64,000 bases of DNA from a virus. A program made the position numbers and the translations under genes. Shown in pieces: positions 22,868 through 30,085 of the stretch (positions are counted from its first letter, which is position 1; each line of letters begins with the position of its first letter). The DNA is taken from IMG/VR virus record IMGVR_UViG_3300046665_000589, positions 29,508 to 93,507 of that record; one strand, 5' to 3'. The notes below the pieces were generated by a model, which saw only the letters and a list, made by a program, of their open reading frames with translations, searched no databases and had not been told where the DNA came from.

Positions 22868-23073
22868 AAGTCACCATCCAGCACTTCACCGGCGGTCCCT
22901 TCGCCCTGATCCAGCACGCCGGCAAGGAAGTTTCGGTCATGCTCGAGCCGTCCGTAACGCCGGCCGAGTCGCTGCGCGCCGAAGCCCAAGACCTGCGGGC
23001 CCACGCCGACAGGCTGCTGCATCGCGCCGCCCTGTACGAAATCGCCGCAACCCACCTGGAGACCACACCATGA
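22864..23073 (+). CDS. Small protein (69 aa) with helical tail
   Basis: Starts MKVTIQHFTGGPFALIQHAG. A short beta hairpin is followed by an Ala/Leu/Arg coiled-coil helix (ESLRAEAQDLRAHADRLLHR). ATGA overlaps at both ends. Confidence 0.66.
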   Translation: MKVTIQHFTGGPFALIQHAGKEVSVMLEPSVTPAESLRAEAQDLRAHADRLLHRAALYEIAATHLETTP

Positions 23074-23237
23074 GCATCCTGCTGCTGTCGATTTTCTTCG
23101 GCCTGCTGATCGACGCCCTGTGCTGGCTTGCGATCGGCCTGGAAATGAAGCGCTGGCCGCGCTCGCGCCCTGTCGTCGCCTGGCCGTTCATCTGGTTCAA
23201 GCGCATCGCCCTGCGGCCGCGCGGGAGGTGGATGTGA
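23070..23237 (+). CDS. Small membrane protein (55 aa)
   Basis: Starts MSILLLSIFFGLLIDALCWL: one strong membrane helix followed by a basic juxtamembrane segment (KRWPRSRP) and an aromatic second stretch (WPFIWFKRIALRP). Coupled to both neighbours. Confidence 0.66.
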   Translation: MSILLLSIFFGLLIDALCWLAIGLEMKRWPRSRPVVAWPFIWFKRIALRPRGRWM

Positions 23238-23479
23238 ACCTCACCGACATCATCAAGGCTTCGGCCGCGCGCATGGCCCACGTCGACGTCGACATCAACA
23301 GCGGCCTGCCCACCGTCTGCATCTCGGCGCCCGGCGAGGAAGACATCTTCATGCAGGGCGAGGAGGCTGAGGCATTCATCGCTGAGGTGGGCAAGCTCTA
23401 CGACGAGTCGGGCGACGTTACCTACGACGAGTGCGCCCTGCACGCGGCCGAGGCGTACTGCGAAAACCTTTGGAGCTGA
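23234..23479 (+). CDS. Acidic protein, GTG start (81 aa)
   Basis: The GTG at 23234 overlaps the previous stop (GTGA) and follows GGGAGGTGGAT, which decides the start. The protein (NLTDIIKASAARMAHVDVDI...) is markedly acidic, with GEEDIFMQGEEAEAFIAEV and DESGDVTYDE. A small acidic protein of this sort could mimic DNA or bind a basic partner; this is speculation. Confidence 0.66.
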   Translation: MNLTDIIKASAARMAHVDVDINSGLPTVCISAPGEEDIFMQGEEAEAFIAEVGKLYDESGDVTYDECALHAAEAYCENLWS

Positions 23480-23480
23480 C

Positions 23481-23765
23481 ATGACCCGCACCGTCCCGCC
23501 CAGCATCACCCGCGAGCAGTTCGAGGCGATCCGCCCGCTGCTCGAACGCCACAAGCGCGTCACGCGCCGCCGCAGCCACGACCTGTACGACGTGGTCAAC
23601 GCCATGCTGCACAAGCTCTACACCGGCTGCGCCTGGCGCGCCCTGCCCGGCGACATCCCGTGGCGCACCGTCCACGAGTATTACTACCAGTGGACGATGG
23701 CCACGCCCGACGGCAAACCCGGCCTGCTGCCGCAGGTCCTCAACACCTTGAAGGAGACTGTATGA
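23481..23765 (+). CDS. Orphan N-terminal domain of an IS5-type transposase (DUF4096)
   Basis: A 94-aa protein that matches only the helical N-terminal domain of IS5/IS4-group transposases: ITREQFEAIRPLLE near residues 9-22 and DLYDVVNAMLHKLYTGCAWR then ALPGDIPWRTVHEYYYQW. No catalytic DDE domain follows; the gene ends at 94 residues with a proper stop and is coupled to the next gene. No terminal inverted repeats are seen. It looks like a domesticated DNA-binding domain, perhaps a regulator or an inhibitor of host transposition. Confidence 0.85.
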   Translation: MTRTVPPSITREQFEAIRPLLERHKRVTRRRSHDLYDVVNAMLHKLYTGCAWRALPGDIPWRTVHEYYYQWTMATPDGKPGLLPQVLNTLKETV

Positions 23766-23995
23766 AGCCCTACACCGTCCTGCTGCTGCGCCCTGCCCGC
23801 CAGCGCGAAGACGACGCCCACCCGAGCGACTGGGTCTACCGTGCCTGGGTCGAGGCAGATAACCCTGATGACGCGGAAGTCGCCGCCTGCGAAAAGCTCG
23901 CCCGCGGCGACGAGGATGTCGAGCCCGCCGAACCCTTCGAAGTGGCCACGCTGGCCATCTACGAGGGCCACCTGTTCGACCTGTACCTGCCATGA
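23762..23995 (+). CDS. Acidic small protein (77 aa)
   Basis: Starts MKPYTVLLLRPARQREDDAH and follows GGAGACTGT. Pattern: beta strand, 'Asp/Glu-rich' helix (ADNPDDAEVAACEKLARG), beta strands (EVATLAIYEGHLFDLY). Similar folds occur in small phage proteins that handle 'W-V-x-A-x-NPxxA' motifs, of unknown function. Confidence 0.68.
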   Translation: MKPYTVLLLRPARQREDDAHPSDWVYRAWVEADNPDDAEVAACEKLARGDEDVEPAEPFEVATLAIYEGHLFDLYLP

Positions 23996-24011
23996 TCACA
24001 AGGAACCCACC

Positions 24012-24224
24012 ATGCCTACCAAGAAGAGTAACGAAGCCAAGGTCACACTCTGGACCGACACCATGAAGTCCGAGTTCAGCGGCACGATCAGCGGCTGCGT
24101 CCTCGAGATGTTCGGCTACATCATGCCAAGCAAGGCCAAGACCAAGACCGCCGCCGAGATGCGCGGGCAGGTGCTCAAACTGCTGCAACGTCAACATGAG
24201 CAGCTGAAGGCCGTCGGCCGCTAA
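24012..24224 (+). CDS. Lys-rich small protein (70 aa)
   Basis: Starts MPTKKSNEAKVTLWTDTMKS after CAAGGAACCCACC. Basic, with a TMKSEFSGTISGC strand, a PSKAKTKTAAEMRG turn and a terminal helix (LKLLQRQHEQLKAV). Stand-alone between two linkers. Confidence 0.66.
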   Translation: MPTKKSNEAKVTLWTDTMKSEFSGTISGCVLEMFGYIMPSKAKTKTAAEMRGQVLKLLQRQHEQLKAVGR

Positions 24225-24247
24225 CCCACCACCACAAGGAAGCCACC

Positions 24248-24925
24248 ATGCACATCGACACCGAATTCGCCACCTCCGCCGTCGCCATCACCGTCGGCAT
24301 GTCCATCCGCGACCACGACCCGGTCTTCGACTGGGCCAGCAGTAACGGCTGGGGCGGCATCGAGCTCTACCACGAGATCGGACAGCTTGCCGCCTTCTCG
24401 TGCGATCTGGCCAACAAGGTCGCCACCTGCCCCGACTTCCTCGTCACCGGCTTCCCCGGCGTGTACGCCTACGAGGTCGAGGAACCGTTAGGCGCCTGGC
24501 TGGCCGCAGCCATGCGCAACGGCAGGCTGCCGACCGGCCCCGAGACGCCGGCCCACCTGCTCGACTACGCGCCGGTCAAGCGCGAGCTGGGCCGGCTTGC
24601 GTACGAATTCTTCCGCAAGGCGCCGCACCCGATCCCGTACACCGATGGCATCATCTTCGAGCTGACCGGCTACGACCACGGCGAGCATGTCATCGCGGTG
24701 CAGGTGGTGCCGGTCGTCGAGGACAGCGACCATAACGTGACCGCGCAGTTCGCCGGGCCCGACGAGAAGACCACCGGCTGGGCGATCTATGACCGCCTGG
24801 CCGACGGCACCGCGCGCTGGTTCTCCGACCGCTACACGGAAGAGCGCGCGATGGCCGCCGGCTTCAACCGCGCCGCCGGGCTCGGCGTGGCGATCGAGCC
24901 GCAGCCGTGGCGGGTGGCCAAATGA
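24248..24925 (+). CDS. Hypothetical protein (225 aa)
   Basis: Starts MHIDTEFATSAVAITVGMSI after CAAGGAAGCCACC. A mixed alpha/beta protein. The C-terminal 80 residues (EKTTGWAIYDRLADGTARWF...) look like a small beta domain also found at the end of other accessory proteins, where it reads out as 'WAIYxRxxDGTA'. Coupled to the next gene. Confidence 0.7.
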   Translation: MHIDTEFATSAVAITVGMSIRDHDPVFDWASSNGWGGIELYHEIGQLAAFSCDLANKVATCPDFLVTGFPGVYAYEVEEPLGAWLAAAMRNGRLPTGPETPAHLLDYAPVKRELGRLAYEFFRKAPHPIPYTDGIIFELTGYDHGEHVIAVQVVPVVEDSDHNVTAQFAGPDEKTTGWAIYDRLADGTARWFSDRYTEERAMAAGFNRAAGLGVAIEPQPWRVAK

Positions 24926-25242
24926 AGTGCCGCCCCGGCGACCTGGCGCTGGTCCTGCGCTGCCGCATTCCCGAGAACGTCGGCCGCTTCGTCATCGTCG
25001 AGCGGCGCGCCGTGGAGGGCGAAGTGCTGGCTTTCATTGGCCGCAAGTCTGTGGTGACATCTCCTGGCGCCGATTGGGTGGTGCTCCCGGTGCACGGCAC
25101 GCTGACCGGGCGCGGGAGCATCAGCGGAAAGACGTTCCAGACGACGCTTGCCACGTTCAAGGACGAGGACCTGCTGCCGATCCGCCCCGAGGACCCGGAC
25201 CAGGCCGACACCACCGACACACCAACCGAGGAGCACGCATGA
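24922..25242 (+). CDS. Small beta protein (106 aa), SH3-like
   Basis: Starts MKCRPGDLALVLRCRIPENV. The opening 'PGDLAxV' and the pattern G-R-FVIVER...W-VLP resemble a KOW/SH3-like barrel found in small phage proteins. The last 25 residues are acidic and disordered (RPEDPDQADTTDTPTEEH). Confidence 0.7.
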   Translation: MKCRPGDLALVLRCRIPENVGRFVIVERRAVEGEVLAFIGRKSVVTSPGADWVVLPVHGTLTGRGSISGKTFQTTLATFKDEDLLPIRPEDPDQADTTDTPTEEHA

Positions 25243-25460
25243 CCATCGACGACATCGTCGCCGAGTTCATCCGGCTGCCGGCGCCTGGCACGCCGGCAGC
25301 GGATCTGACCGACCGCGACAGGGTAGCGCTGGCACACGCCGCAGGCGTGCCCTGCGAGCTTGTGGTGGAAGGCTTGCAGGCCACGTTCCGCACCAAGGTG
25401 CCGGTCGGCGTCGCCGACCGCGGTGACGGCGGCTATCTCGTTTATCGACTGGAGGAATAA
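25239..25460 (+). CDS. Hypothetical protein (73 aa)
   Basis: Starts MTIDDIVAEFIRLPAPGTPA. A helical N terminus, then LVVEGLQATFRTKVPVGVAD and a short strand (GGYLVYRLEE). Coupled upstream by ATGA and abutting the next start (TAAATG). Confidence 0.65.
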   Translation: MTIDDIVAEFIRLPAPGTPAADLTDRDRVALAHAAGVPCELVVEGLQATFRTKVPVGVADRGDGGYLVYRLEE

Positions 25461-25808
25461 ATGGAAGACCTCAAAACCCTGCTCGAACTCATCGCCCGCC
25501 TGCCGCAGATGGCCCTCTGGGTCGCCCTGGGCTTCTGGGCCTACAAGGTCGTCGTGATCGGCTCGATCTACGGCGTGATCCGCCTTGGCATCATTAAGCT
25601 GCACAGCTGGCTGACCACGCCCAAGCACGAGTTGATCTACCAAGATGTGCGCCTGCTGCTCGACGGCGAGGTGATCACCGGCTCCAAGGATGCGCTGGTC
25701 GCCCAGCTGCAGCGCATCAAGCGCTCCACTGGCCAGTACGTGCATCCGTCTGACATCGCCTGGCTGCGCGAGGCGATCGACGAGAAACTGGCCAAGGAGC
25801 AGAAATGA
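25461..25808 (+). CDS. Membrane-anchored protein (115 aa)
   Basis: Starts MEDLKTLLELIARLPQMALW. A long hydrophobic region (about 16-48) could make one or two membrane helices. The soluble C terminus (HELIYQDVRLLLDGEVITG, then SDIAWLREAIDEKLAKEQ) lies in the cytoplasm if the usual positive-inside rule holds. Role unknown. Confidence 0.7.
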   Translation: MEDLKTLLELIARLPQMALWVALGFWAYKVVVIGSIYGVIRLGIIKLHSWLTTPKHELIYQDVRLLLDGEVITGSKDALVAQLQRIKRSTGQYVHPSDIAWLREAIDEKLAKEQK

Positions 25809-25987
25809 CCGACACCGACGTCCTGTTCCGCCACTACGACCCGAACGACTGGCTGTTCGACCGCACCGGCAGCACCCTGTTCATCGACGACCAGGCCTAC
25901 GCCACCAGCGACCGCTTCAGCCCGGCCTTCGGCAGCTATACCGCCGTGCTGTACTGGCGCACCGGCTACTTCGGCTTTCACCCATAA
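25805..25987 (+). CDS. Aromatic-rich small protein (60 aa)
   Basis: Starts MTDTDVLFRHYDPNDWLFDR. It is rich in Tyr/Phe/Trp (YTAVLYWRTGYFGFHP) with an acidic first half. It follows its neighbour by ATGA overlap and is followed by the TAAGGACCCACC linker. Confidence 0.64.
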   Translation: MTDTDVLFRHYDPNDWLFDRTGSTLFIDDQAYATSDRFSPAFGSYTAVLYWRTGYFGFHP

Positions 25988-25996
25988 GGACCCACC

Positions 25997-26323
25997 ATGA
26001 AACTGATCCTGACCGACGGCTACGCTTTTCCGTGGCCGCAAGACCTTTCTCAGGCCGAGGCCGACCGCCTCTGCGACGAGGCGCACGAGCGCAGCCTGAC
26101 TCTCGAGGGCGTCAAGGCGTTCGAGATGAAGTACACCGTGACCGTCGAATTCGACGACGTCCCGTCCTACTTTGCAGCCAAGGTGAGCACCGGCTGGGCC
26201 GAGTGGGATCGTGATGGCCTGATCCTGGAAGCGACCACCAGCGCCAAGGAGGGCAACGAGTTCCCAGCACTGGTGGCGAACGGCTTCGCCTGGTGCGGCA
26301 TTTACCTGTCGGAGGACCAATGA
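25997..26323 (+). CDS. Hypothetical protein (108 aa)
   Basis: Starts MKLILTDGYAFPWPQDLSQA. Helix EADRLCDEAHERSL, then a beta-rich half (MKYTVTVEFDDVPSYFAAKV, GLILEATT). Its linker (TAAGGACCCACCATG) is identical to the one before gene 22158, 3.8 kb away. Confidence 0.68.
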   Translation: MKLILTDGYAFPWPQDLSQAEADRLCDEAHERSLTLEGVKAFEMKYTVTVEFDDVPSYFAAKVSTGWAEWDRDGLILEATTSAKEGNEFPALVANGFAWCGIYLSEDQ

Positions 26324-26607
26324 ACCGCCTGTCCGTATTTGACGCCCACGACAAGGGCCTCGTCGAGGTCGAGATCGTGCAGTGCGTCAGCCTCACCCGC
26401 ATCGTGGTGCGCGACCGGCAGGGCGGCTTGCATCGCCTGTACTCGCACCGGATGCTCGAGACCATGCTGAGCGTGCACGCCGCACGCTGCGGCATTCACG
26501 ACACCCGCGGCCTGGTCGGTACCCGCCTCAAACTCGAGCTGGTACAGCGCATGACCGGCAGGAGCCGGCCGTACCGCTGGGCTGTCGTCGAGCCGGAGGT
26601 CGCATGA
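26320..26607 (+). CDS. Basic protein (95 aa)
   Basis: Starts MNRLSVFDAHDKGLVEVEIV; GGAGGACCA precedes the coupled start. Small beta domain (TRIVVRDRQGGLHRLYSHRM) followed by an Arg-rich end (LVQRMTGRSRPYRWAVVEP). No family recognised. Confidence 0.66.
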   Translation: MNRLSVFDAHDKGLVEVEIVQCVSLTRIVVRDRQGGLHRLYSHRMLETMLSVHAARCGIHDTRGLVGTRLKLELVQRMTGRSRPYRWAVVEPEVA

Positions 26608-26975
26608 AGGCCAAGACGCGAGAGCTGACCGGCGCCGCGCTGGACTGGGCGGTGGCCGTGTGTGAGGGCGCTACAGAAGAGTGGCGTGACGATGGGCCAT
26701 TCTTTTGGAGGGGCGTACCCTGCATACGTGTTGGTGGGCATGACGTTGAATATAGTCCGGCCACCGACTGGGCTCAAGGTGGGCCGATCATCGAGCGTGA
26801 ACGTATCCATGTCTGCCCGATCGTCTATAACGACTTGCCAGCCACCGAGTGCTGGGTCGACGCCTACCATCCGAAGGGCAGCTTTTATGGCCCCACCGCC
26901 CTGATCGCCGCCATGCGCTGCTACGTCGCCAGCAAGATGGGTGAAGAGATCGACATCCCAAGGAGCCTGATATGA
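26604..26975 (+). CDS. DUF2591 (NinX-like) phage protein
   Basis: A 123-aa protein with the family signature: N-terminal KTRELTGAALDWAVAVCEG, central YSPATDWAQGGPIIERERI, and C-terminal GPTALIAAMRCYVASKMGEE. DUF2591 proteins are common in tailed phages, including NinX in the nin region of lambdoid phages, and have no established function. GGAGGTCGC precedes the coupled start. Confidence 0.88.
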   Translation: MKAKTRELTGAALDWAVAVCEGATEEWRDDGPFFWRGVPCIRVGGHDVEYSPATDWAQGGPIIERERIHVCPIVYNDLPATECWVDAYHPKGSFYGPTALIAAMRCYVASKMGEEIDIPRSLI

Positions 26976-27163
26976 CCCCGATGACCCAGGAAGAGTACAT
27001 ACGCGACCCCAACCAGTGCCCGCATTGCCACTCGCGCGACATCGAGGGCCGGTCGGGCCTCGACGCCGAGGCCGGCACGGCCTGGCAGGACATCGGCTGC
27101 CGCGACTGCGGCGAGAAGTGGCAGGACGAGTACAAGCTCGTCGGTTATGTGGACCTCGAATAA
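26972..27163 (+). CDS. Small zinc-ribbon protein (63 aa)
   Basis: Starts MTPMTQEEYIRDPNQCPHCH. Two Cys pairs, CPHC at ~16-19 and CRDC at ~44-47, make a rubredoxin-like zinc knuckle. The C terminus (EKWQDEYKLVGYVDLE) is aromatic and acidic. The form C-P-x-C...D-x-x-C-x-x-C-G-x-x-W is shared by many small phage proteins. Confidence 0.75.
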   Translation: MTPMTQEEYIRDPNQCPHCHSRDIEGRSGLDAEAGTAWQDIGCRDCGEKWQDEYKLVGYVDLE

Positions 27164-27174
27164 GGAGAACAACC

Positions 27175-27492
27175 ATGCCCACTTTCGACATCAAGATCCC
27201 CGGCGGCGCCACCGTGGCCGTCGAGGGCCAGCCGTTCCGCGCCAACGTCAAGAACGCCCGCTTCGAGTTCTTCGTGCACCAGGCGCACGACAACCTGCTG
27301 CAGTGGTGCGTCTCGCACAGGAGTGGCGTGCTGATCACCACGGTCTCGCAGCAGCGCCTGCGCCTGAACCGCGGCGACCCGTTCGAAGCCGGCAAGGAGG
27401 CGCTCAACGAGTTCGTCGCCACCACCAACCAGGACGCGCTGGTCCAGGCACTGGCGCAGCTGGAAGACACCCTGAAACGGAGCCGGGCGTGA
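27175..27492 (+). CDS. Hypothetical protein (105 aa)
   Basis: Starts MPTFDIKIPGGATVAVEGQP after TAAGGAGAACAACC. Beta-rich N half and a helical C half (EAGKEALNEFVATTNQDALV). It ends where the next gene's GTG begins. Confidence 0.68.
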   Translation: MPTFDIKIPGGATVAVEGQPFRANVKNARFEFFVHQAHDNLLQWCVSHRSGVLITTVSQQRLRLNRGDPFEAGKEALNEFVATTNQDALVQALAQLEDTLKRSRA

Positions 27493-27746
27493 ACGCCGCC
27501 TACCGCATCACCGACGACATGCTGGTCGACGCCACGAAGATCGACGACGTCAACGAGGCGCTGCGCAGCGTGATGGACCAGGTCGGCATCGACGAGGGCG
27601 GCGTGGCCGGCCGCGTGTTTTGCGGCGAGTTCGAAGAGGACTGGCCGACGGCGGACGCGCACTACCGGCTTGCGATGCTGCGCGAATGGCACGACGTCGA
27701 GAAGGTGCACAACCTGCCCTACCCACTGAATAAGGAACCATCATGA
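27489..27746 (+). CDS. Acidic protein, GTG start (85 aa)
   Basis: GTG at 27489 overlaps the previous TGA; no ATG is available without losing conserved-looking sequence. Product NAAYRITDDMLVDATKIDDV... is acidic, with VMDQVGIDEGGVAGRVFCGE and a C-terminal helix with two His. Confidence 0.64.
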   Translation: MNAAYRITDDMLVDATKIDDVNEALRSVMDQVGIDEGGVAGRVFCGEFEEDWPTADAHYRLAMLREWHDVEKVHNLPYPLNKEPS

Positions 27747-28129
27747 TCATCTCCTTCCCCAACGACGGTCGCGGCCTGATCTACCACATCGTCGACCTGC
27801 ACGGCCAGACCGTGCACGCCTACCGCGACTTCGACGCCGCATGGTGTGCGCGCGAGGACGACCAACGTCTCTGCATCTACGACGAAGGCTGGAAGCGATG
27901 GCTGACCGACCCGCCGGCGCCGGACCGCGATATCGCGGAGACCGAGAAGCTGCTCCGCTGGCTGGGCAACAGCTACTACGGCGTCTACAAGATCGACGGC
28001 GGACAACTTGATCCGGCCGCGAAGTTCGCTGTGGCCGACACGCAGGACGACGAGGAGGGCTTCTACCTCGAAGGGCCTGACCTGCTCCAGCTGTGCCGTG
28101 ATGCTGTCAGCCATCTGGAGATCGCATGA
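27743..28129 (+). CDS. Hypothetical protein (128 aa)
   Basis: Starts MIISFPNDGRGLIYHIVDLH. Rich in Asp, Trp and Tyr. A beta N half (TVHAYRDFDAAWCAREDDQR), then a helix (RDIAETEKLLRWLGNSYYGV) and an acidic end. Not recognised. Confidence 0.68.
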   Translation: MIISFPNDGRGLIYHIVDLHGQTVHAYRDFDAAWCAREDDQRLCIYDEGWKRWLTDPPAPDRDIAETEKLLRWLGNSYYGVYKIDGGQLDPAAKFAVADTQDDEEGFYLEGPDLLQLCRDAVSHLEIA

Positions 28130-28383
28130 ACCGCGAACAAGCCCTCCCCTACGTCGCCTACGCCGTCGACGACGCGCTGTCCGAGCGCCGCGTCGACGAG
28201 ATGCCGGCCAATGCCCGCCTGGTCGGCTGGCAGTGCGGCGCCGAGCCGCTGTTCGTCGCCGTCTGGAGCTACCTGGGCGGCCGACTGGACGACGACGAGG
28301 CGACTGACCTTGCGATCGACCTACTGCTTGAGAAGAACTGGTTCGCCGCCCGCCAGTTCACTGAACCCGATTACATCCTCTGA
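28126..28383 (+). CDS. Acidic helical protein (85 aa)
   Basis: Starts MNREQALPYVAYAVDDALSE. Mostly helical, with GGRLDDDEATDLAIDLLLE as the clearest segment. Coupled upstream; followed by the AAAGGAACCCACC linker. Confidence 0.66.
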   Translation: MNREQALPYVAYAVDDALSERRVDEMPANARLVGWQCGAEPLFVAVWSYLGGRLDDDEATDLAIDLLLEKNWFAARQFTEPDYIL

Positions 28384-28395
28384 AAGGAACCCACC

Positions 28396-28818
28396 ATGAA
28401 CACCCCCGAAAAACTGGTGCTGCTGCACACCACCCTCGCCTTCGCCATGCCGGCCGACGCTGGCCTTGACGAAGTCTTCGACAGTGCCAACATGGCCCTG
28501 GTACCGCTGCAGCGCTGCGAAGGCGGCACCAACCTGATCGACTACGCGTTTGACGGCGAGCCGGTCGTCTCGCCGACGCCGGTCGAAGCCTGGACGCTCG
28601 CTACCGGCTTCACCGCCCCGGCGCCGCGCTACGAGGTACTGACTGCGATCGGCAACGGTTGGGAGAGCGTCTGGACCCAAGACGACAAGCCGCAGACCTT
28701 CGCCTCGCCGTGCGAGGCGCTGGCCGGCCTGCTGGGGCACATCGCCGGCCTGATTGAATCCAGCATGGACTTCAATCCGTGCGACTTCAAGATCGAGCCG
28801 GTCGGAGGTGCAGCATGA
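28396..28818 (+). CDS. Hypothetical protein (140 aa)
   Basis: Starts MNTPEKLVLLHTTLAFAMPA. Contains a CEGGTNLIDYAFDGEP segment and a C-terminal helix (ALAGLLGHIAGLIESSMDFN) ending CDFKIEPVGG. Net acidic. Family unknown. Confidence 0.68.
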   Translation: MNTPEKLVLLHTTLAFAMPADAGLDEVFDSANMALVPLQRCEGGTNLIDYAFDGEPVVSPTPVEAWTLATGFTAPAPRYEVLTAIGNGWESVWTQDDKPQTFASPCEALAGLLGHIAGLIESSMDFNPCDFKIEPVGGAA

Positions 28819-29021
28819 GCTTCTTCAACCCGAAAGACCCGGCCCGCGCCCTCGCTTTGTTGCTGAGCCTGATGGCGCGCCGGCCGGCACCACCGCCACC
28901 GCCTACGCCCGCACAGCTGGCCCGGCGCGAGCGTGCCGACGCCATCGCCGCCCACAACGCCGCCGTCGACGCCAAGCGTCGCGAGAAGCAGGCCGCCAAG
29001 CGCGCCAGGAAGGGTCGCTGA
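28815..29021 (+). CDS. Pro/Arg/Lys-rich protein (68 aa)
   Basis: Starts MSFFNPKDPARALALLLSLM. Short hydrophobic helix, a polyproline stretch (RRPAPPPPPTPAQ) and a very basic Ala/Lys/Arg tail (DAKRREKQAAKRARKGR). The tail AAVDAKxxEK is echoed in the next gene, suggesting a local duplication. Confidence 0.62.
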   Translation: MSFFNPKDPARALALLLSLMARRPAPPPPPTPAQLARRERADAIAAHNAAVDAKRREKQAAKRARKGR

Positions 29022-29266
29022 TGGAAGATGAGATCCTCCCCGGCGACAAGATCGTCTTCATGAGCGGTTCCGAGCCGACGTCACGCGAGGTACTCGATGC
29101 GATGCTTGCGGCGAACTACCAGGTCGTGACGGTGCGCCCCGGCGTCCACGGCCGGACGCAAGGTGCCCTCGCACCGTACAAACCCACTAACCCCGAGCGC
29201 GACGCGTGGAACGCCGCCGTCGACGCCAAGAAGGCTGAAAAGAAAGCCAAGAAAGGACTGAAATGA
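29021..29266 (+). CDS. Small protein with Lys tail (81 aa)
   Basis: Starts MEDEILPGDKIVFMSGSEPT, overlapping the previous stop (TGATG). The last 25 residues (WNAAVDAKKAEKKAKKGLK) resemble the tail of the preceding protein at both protein and DNA level. A polybasic tail suggests nucleic-acid binding. Confidence 0.64.
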   Translation: MEDEILPGDKIVFMSGSEPTSREVLDAMLAANYQVVTVRPGVHGRTQGALAPYKPTNPERDAWNAAVDAKKAEKKAKKGLK

Positions 29267-29460
29267 CACCAAACCAGCTGATCCTGCTGCTGCAGATTTA
29301 CCGCGGCACGGAAGACCGCGAGACGGACATCGGCTCGTACCCGAACGACCTGAAGTACCTCATCCACCAGGGCTACGTGCAAACGAACCGTGACCGGCAG
29401 TATGTCACGCCGCTGGCCAACATCTGGATTCGCGACCACGTTCTGAAGGAGCCACAATGA
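29263..29460 (+). CDS. Winged-helix-like small protein (65 aa)
   Basis: Starts MTPNQLILLLQIYRGTEDRE. The order helix, helix (NDLKYLIHQGYVQTN), then a 'RDRQYVTPLA' wing resembles a marR-like mini winged helix found in small phage regulators. Inference from pattern only. Confidence 0.68.
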   Translation: MTPNQLILLLQIYRGTEDRETDIGSYPNDLKYLIHQGYVQTNRDRQYVTPLANIWIRDHVLKEPQ

Positions 29461-29717
29461 CCATCCAAATTCTCGACGCCCTGCGCGCCGCCGTCGACGC
29501 CAAGGCCGCCTACTGGGACCGCATGCACGAACTCGAGGCCGCCCTCGGCTGCGAGGACCCGCCCGACAGGGTCAACAACCACCTGGTCGACTACGTCGAC
29601 GGTCTGGCCTTCAACGTGGATGTGCCGGGCGACGTTGAGTGGATCGACGGCGTCATGGCGGACGAGATGGAAGCCAAGGTGCGCGAACTGCAGGCCAGGG
29701 AGGGCAATCATGGATGA
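29457..29717 (+). CDS. Acidic helical protein (86 aa)
   Basis: Starts MTIQILDALRAAVDAKAAYW. Helical, with a Glu/Asp-rich mid-section (LGCEDPPDRVNNHLVDYVDG) and a C-terminal helix. Coupled to both neighbours. Confidence 0.66.
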   Translation: MTIQILDALRAAVDAKAAYWDRMHELEAALGCEDPPDRVNNHLVDYVDGLAFNVDVPGDVEWIDGVMADEMEAKVRELQAREGNHG

Positions 29718-29889
29718 CACCATCGCCGTCGACCGCGCCGCGTTACGCCAGGTGCTGGAAGCTCTGACCGGCCCGGGCTACTACATTCGCGAGCTGCAGG
29801 TCACCATGAGCCTGCCCGACAACCCGATCGCCAAGCTGGTCGAGCAGTTCAATGCGGTCATCGAACAGGAGGCAGGCAATGCTGATTAA
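29710..29889 (+). CDS. Small helical protein (59 aa)
   Basis: Starts MDDTIAVDRAALRQVLEALT. The pattern DRAALRQVLEALxGPGYYIRELQxT matches small phage proteins often annotated hypothetical. It overlaps 8 bp with the previous gene and 11 bp with the next. Confidence 0.62.
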   Translation: MDDTIAVDRAALRQVLEALTGPGYYIRELQVTMSLPDNPIAKLVEQFNAVIEQEAGNAD

Positions 29890-30085
29890 ACTTTCCGACG
29901 GCTGCGCCGTGGCGGCCGACCACATCGCCGAGGTGAGCGTTAAGGAGCACGACAGAGGTGTCACCGTGCGCATGAAGGACGGCATCGGCCATCACCTGGA
30001 CAACGATTACCGCAAGAGCAGCTGGGCCACGCAGGCCCGGCTGGTCAAGGAGATCAACGAGGTGCTGGAGGGCAAGCCCACATGA
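29879..30085 (+). CDS. Small beta protein (68 aa)
   Basis: Starts MLIKLSDGCAVAADHIAEVS with GGAGGCA just upstream inside the preceding gene. A beta sandwich-like pattern (DHIAEVSVKEHDRGVTVRMK) and a terminal helix (QARLVKEINEVLEG). It resembles host/phage small proteins in which 'ADxIAxVxV' starts an SH3-like fold. Confidence 0.66.
   Translation: MLIKLSDGCAVAADHIAEVSVKEHDRGVTVRMKDGIGHHLDNDYRKSSWATQARLVKEINEVLEGKPT

Larger units (their letters stand above)
21985..28395 (+). repeat. Recurrent intercistronic linker AAGGA-CCCACCATG
   Basis: The same short sequence precedes many genes: TAAGGACCCACCATG at about 22147 and again at 25986, close variants at 23998, 24235, 28384, and outside this span at 13985, 42826 and 43368. 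It contains ribosome site and start codon together. Repeated borders of this kind can serve as crossover points for gene exchange. Confidence 0.7.

Noticed and set aside
23481-23765. Complete insertion sequence
   Set aside because: Only the N-terminal domain is present; no DDE domain, terminal inverted repeats or target duplication could be seen.
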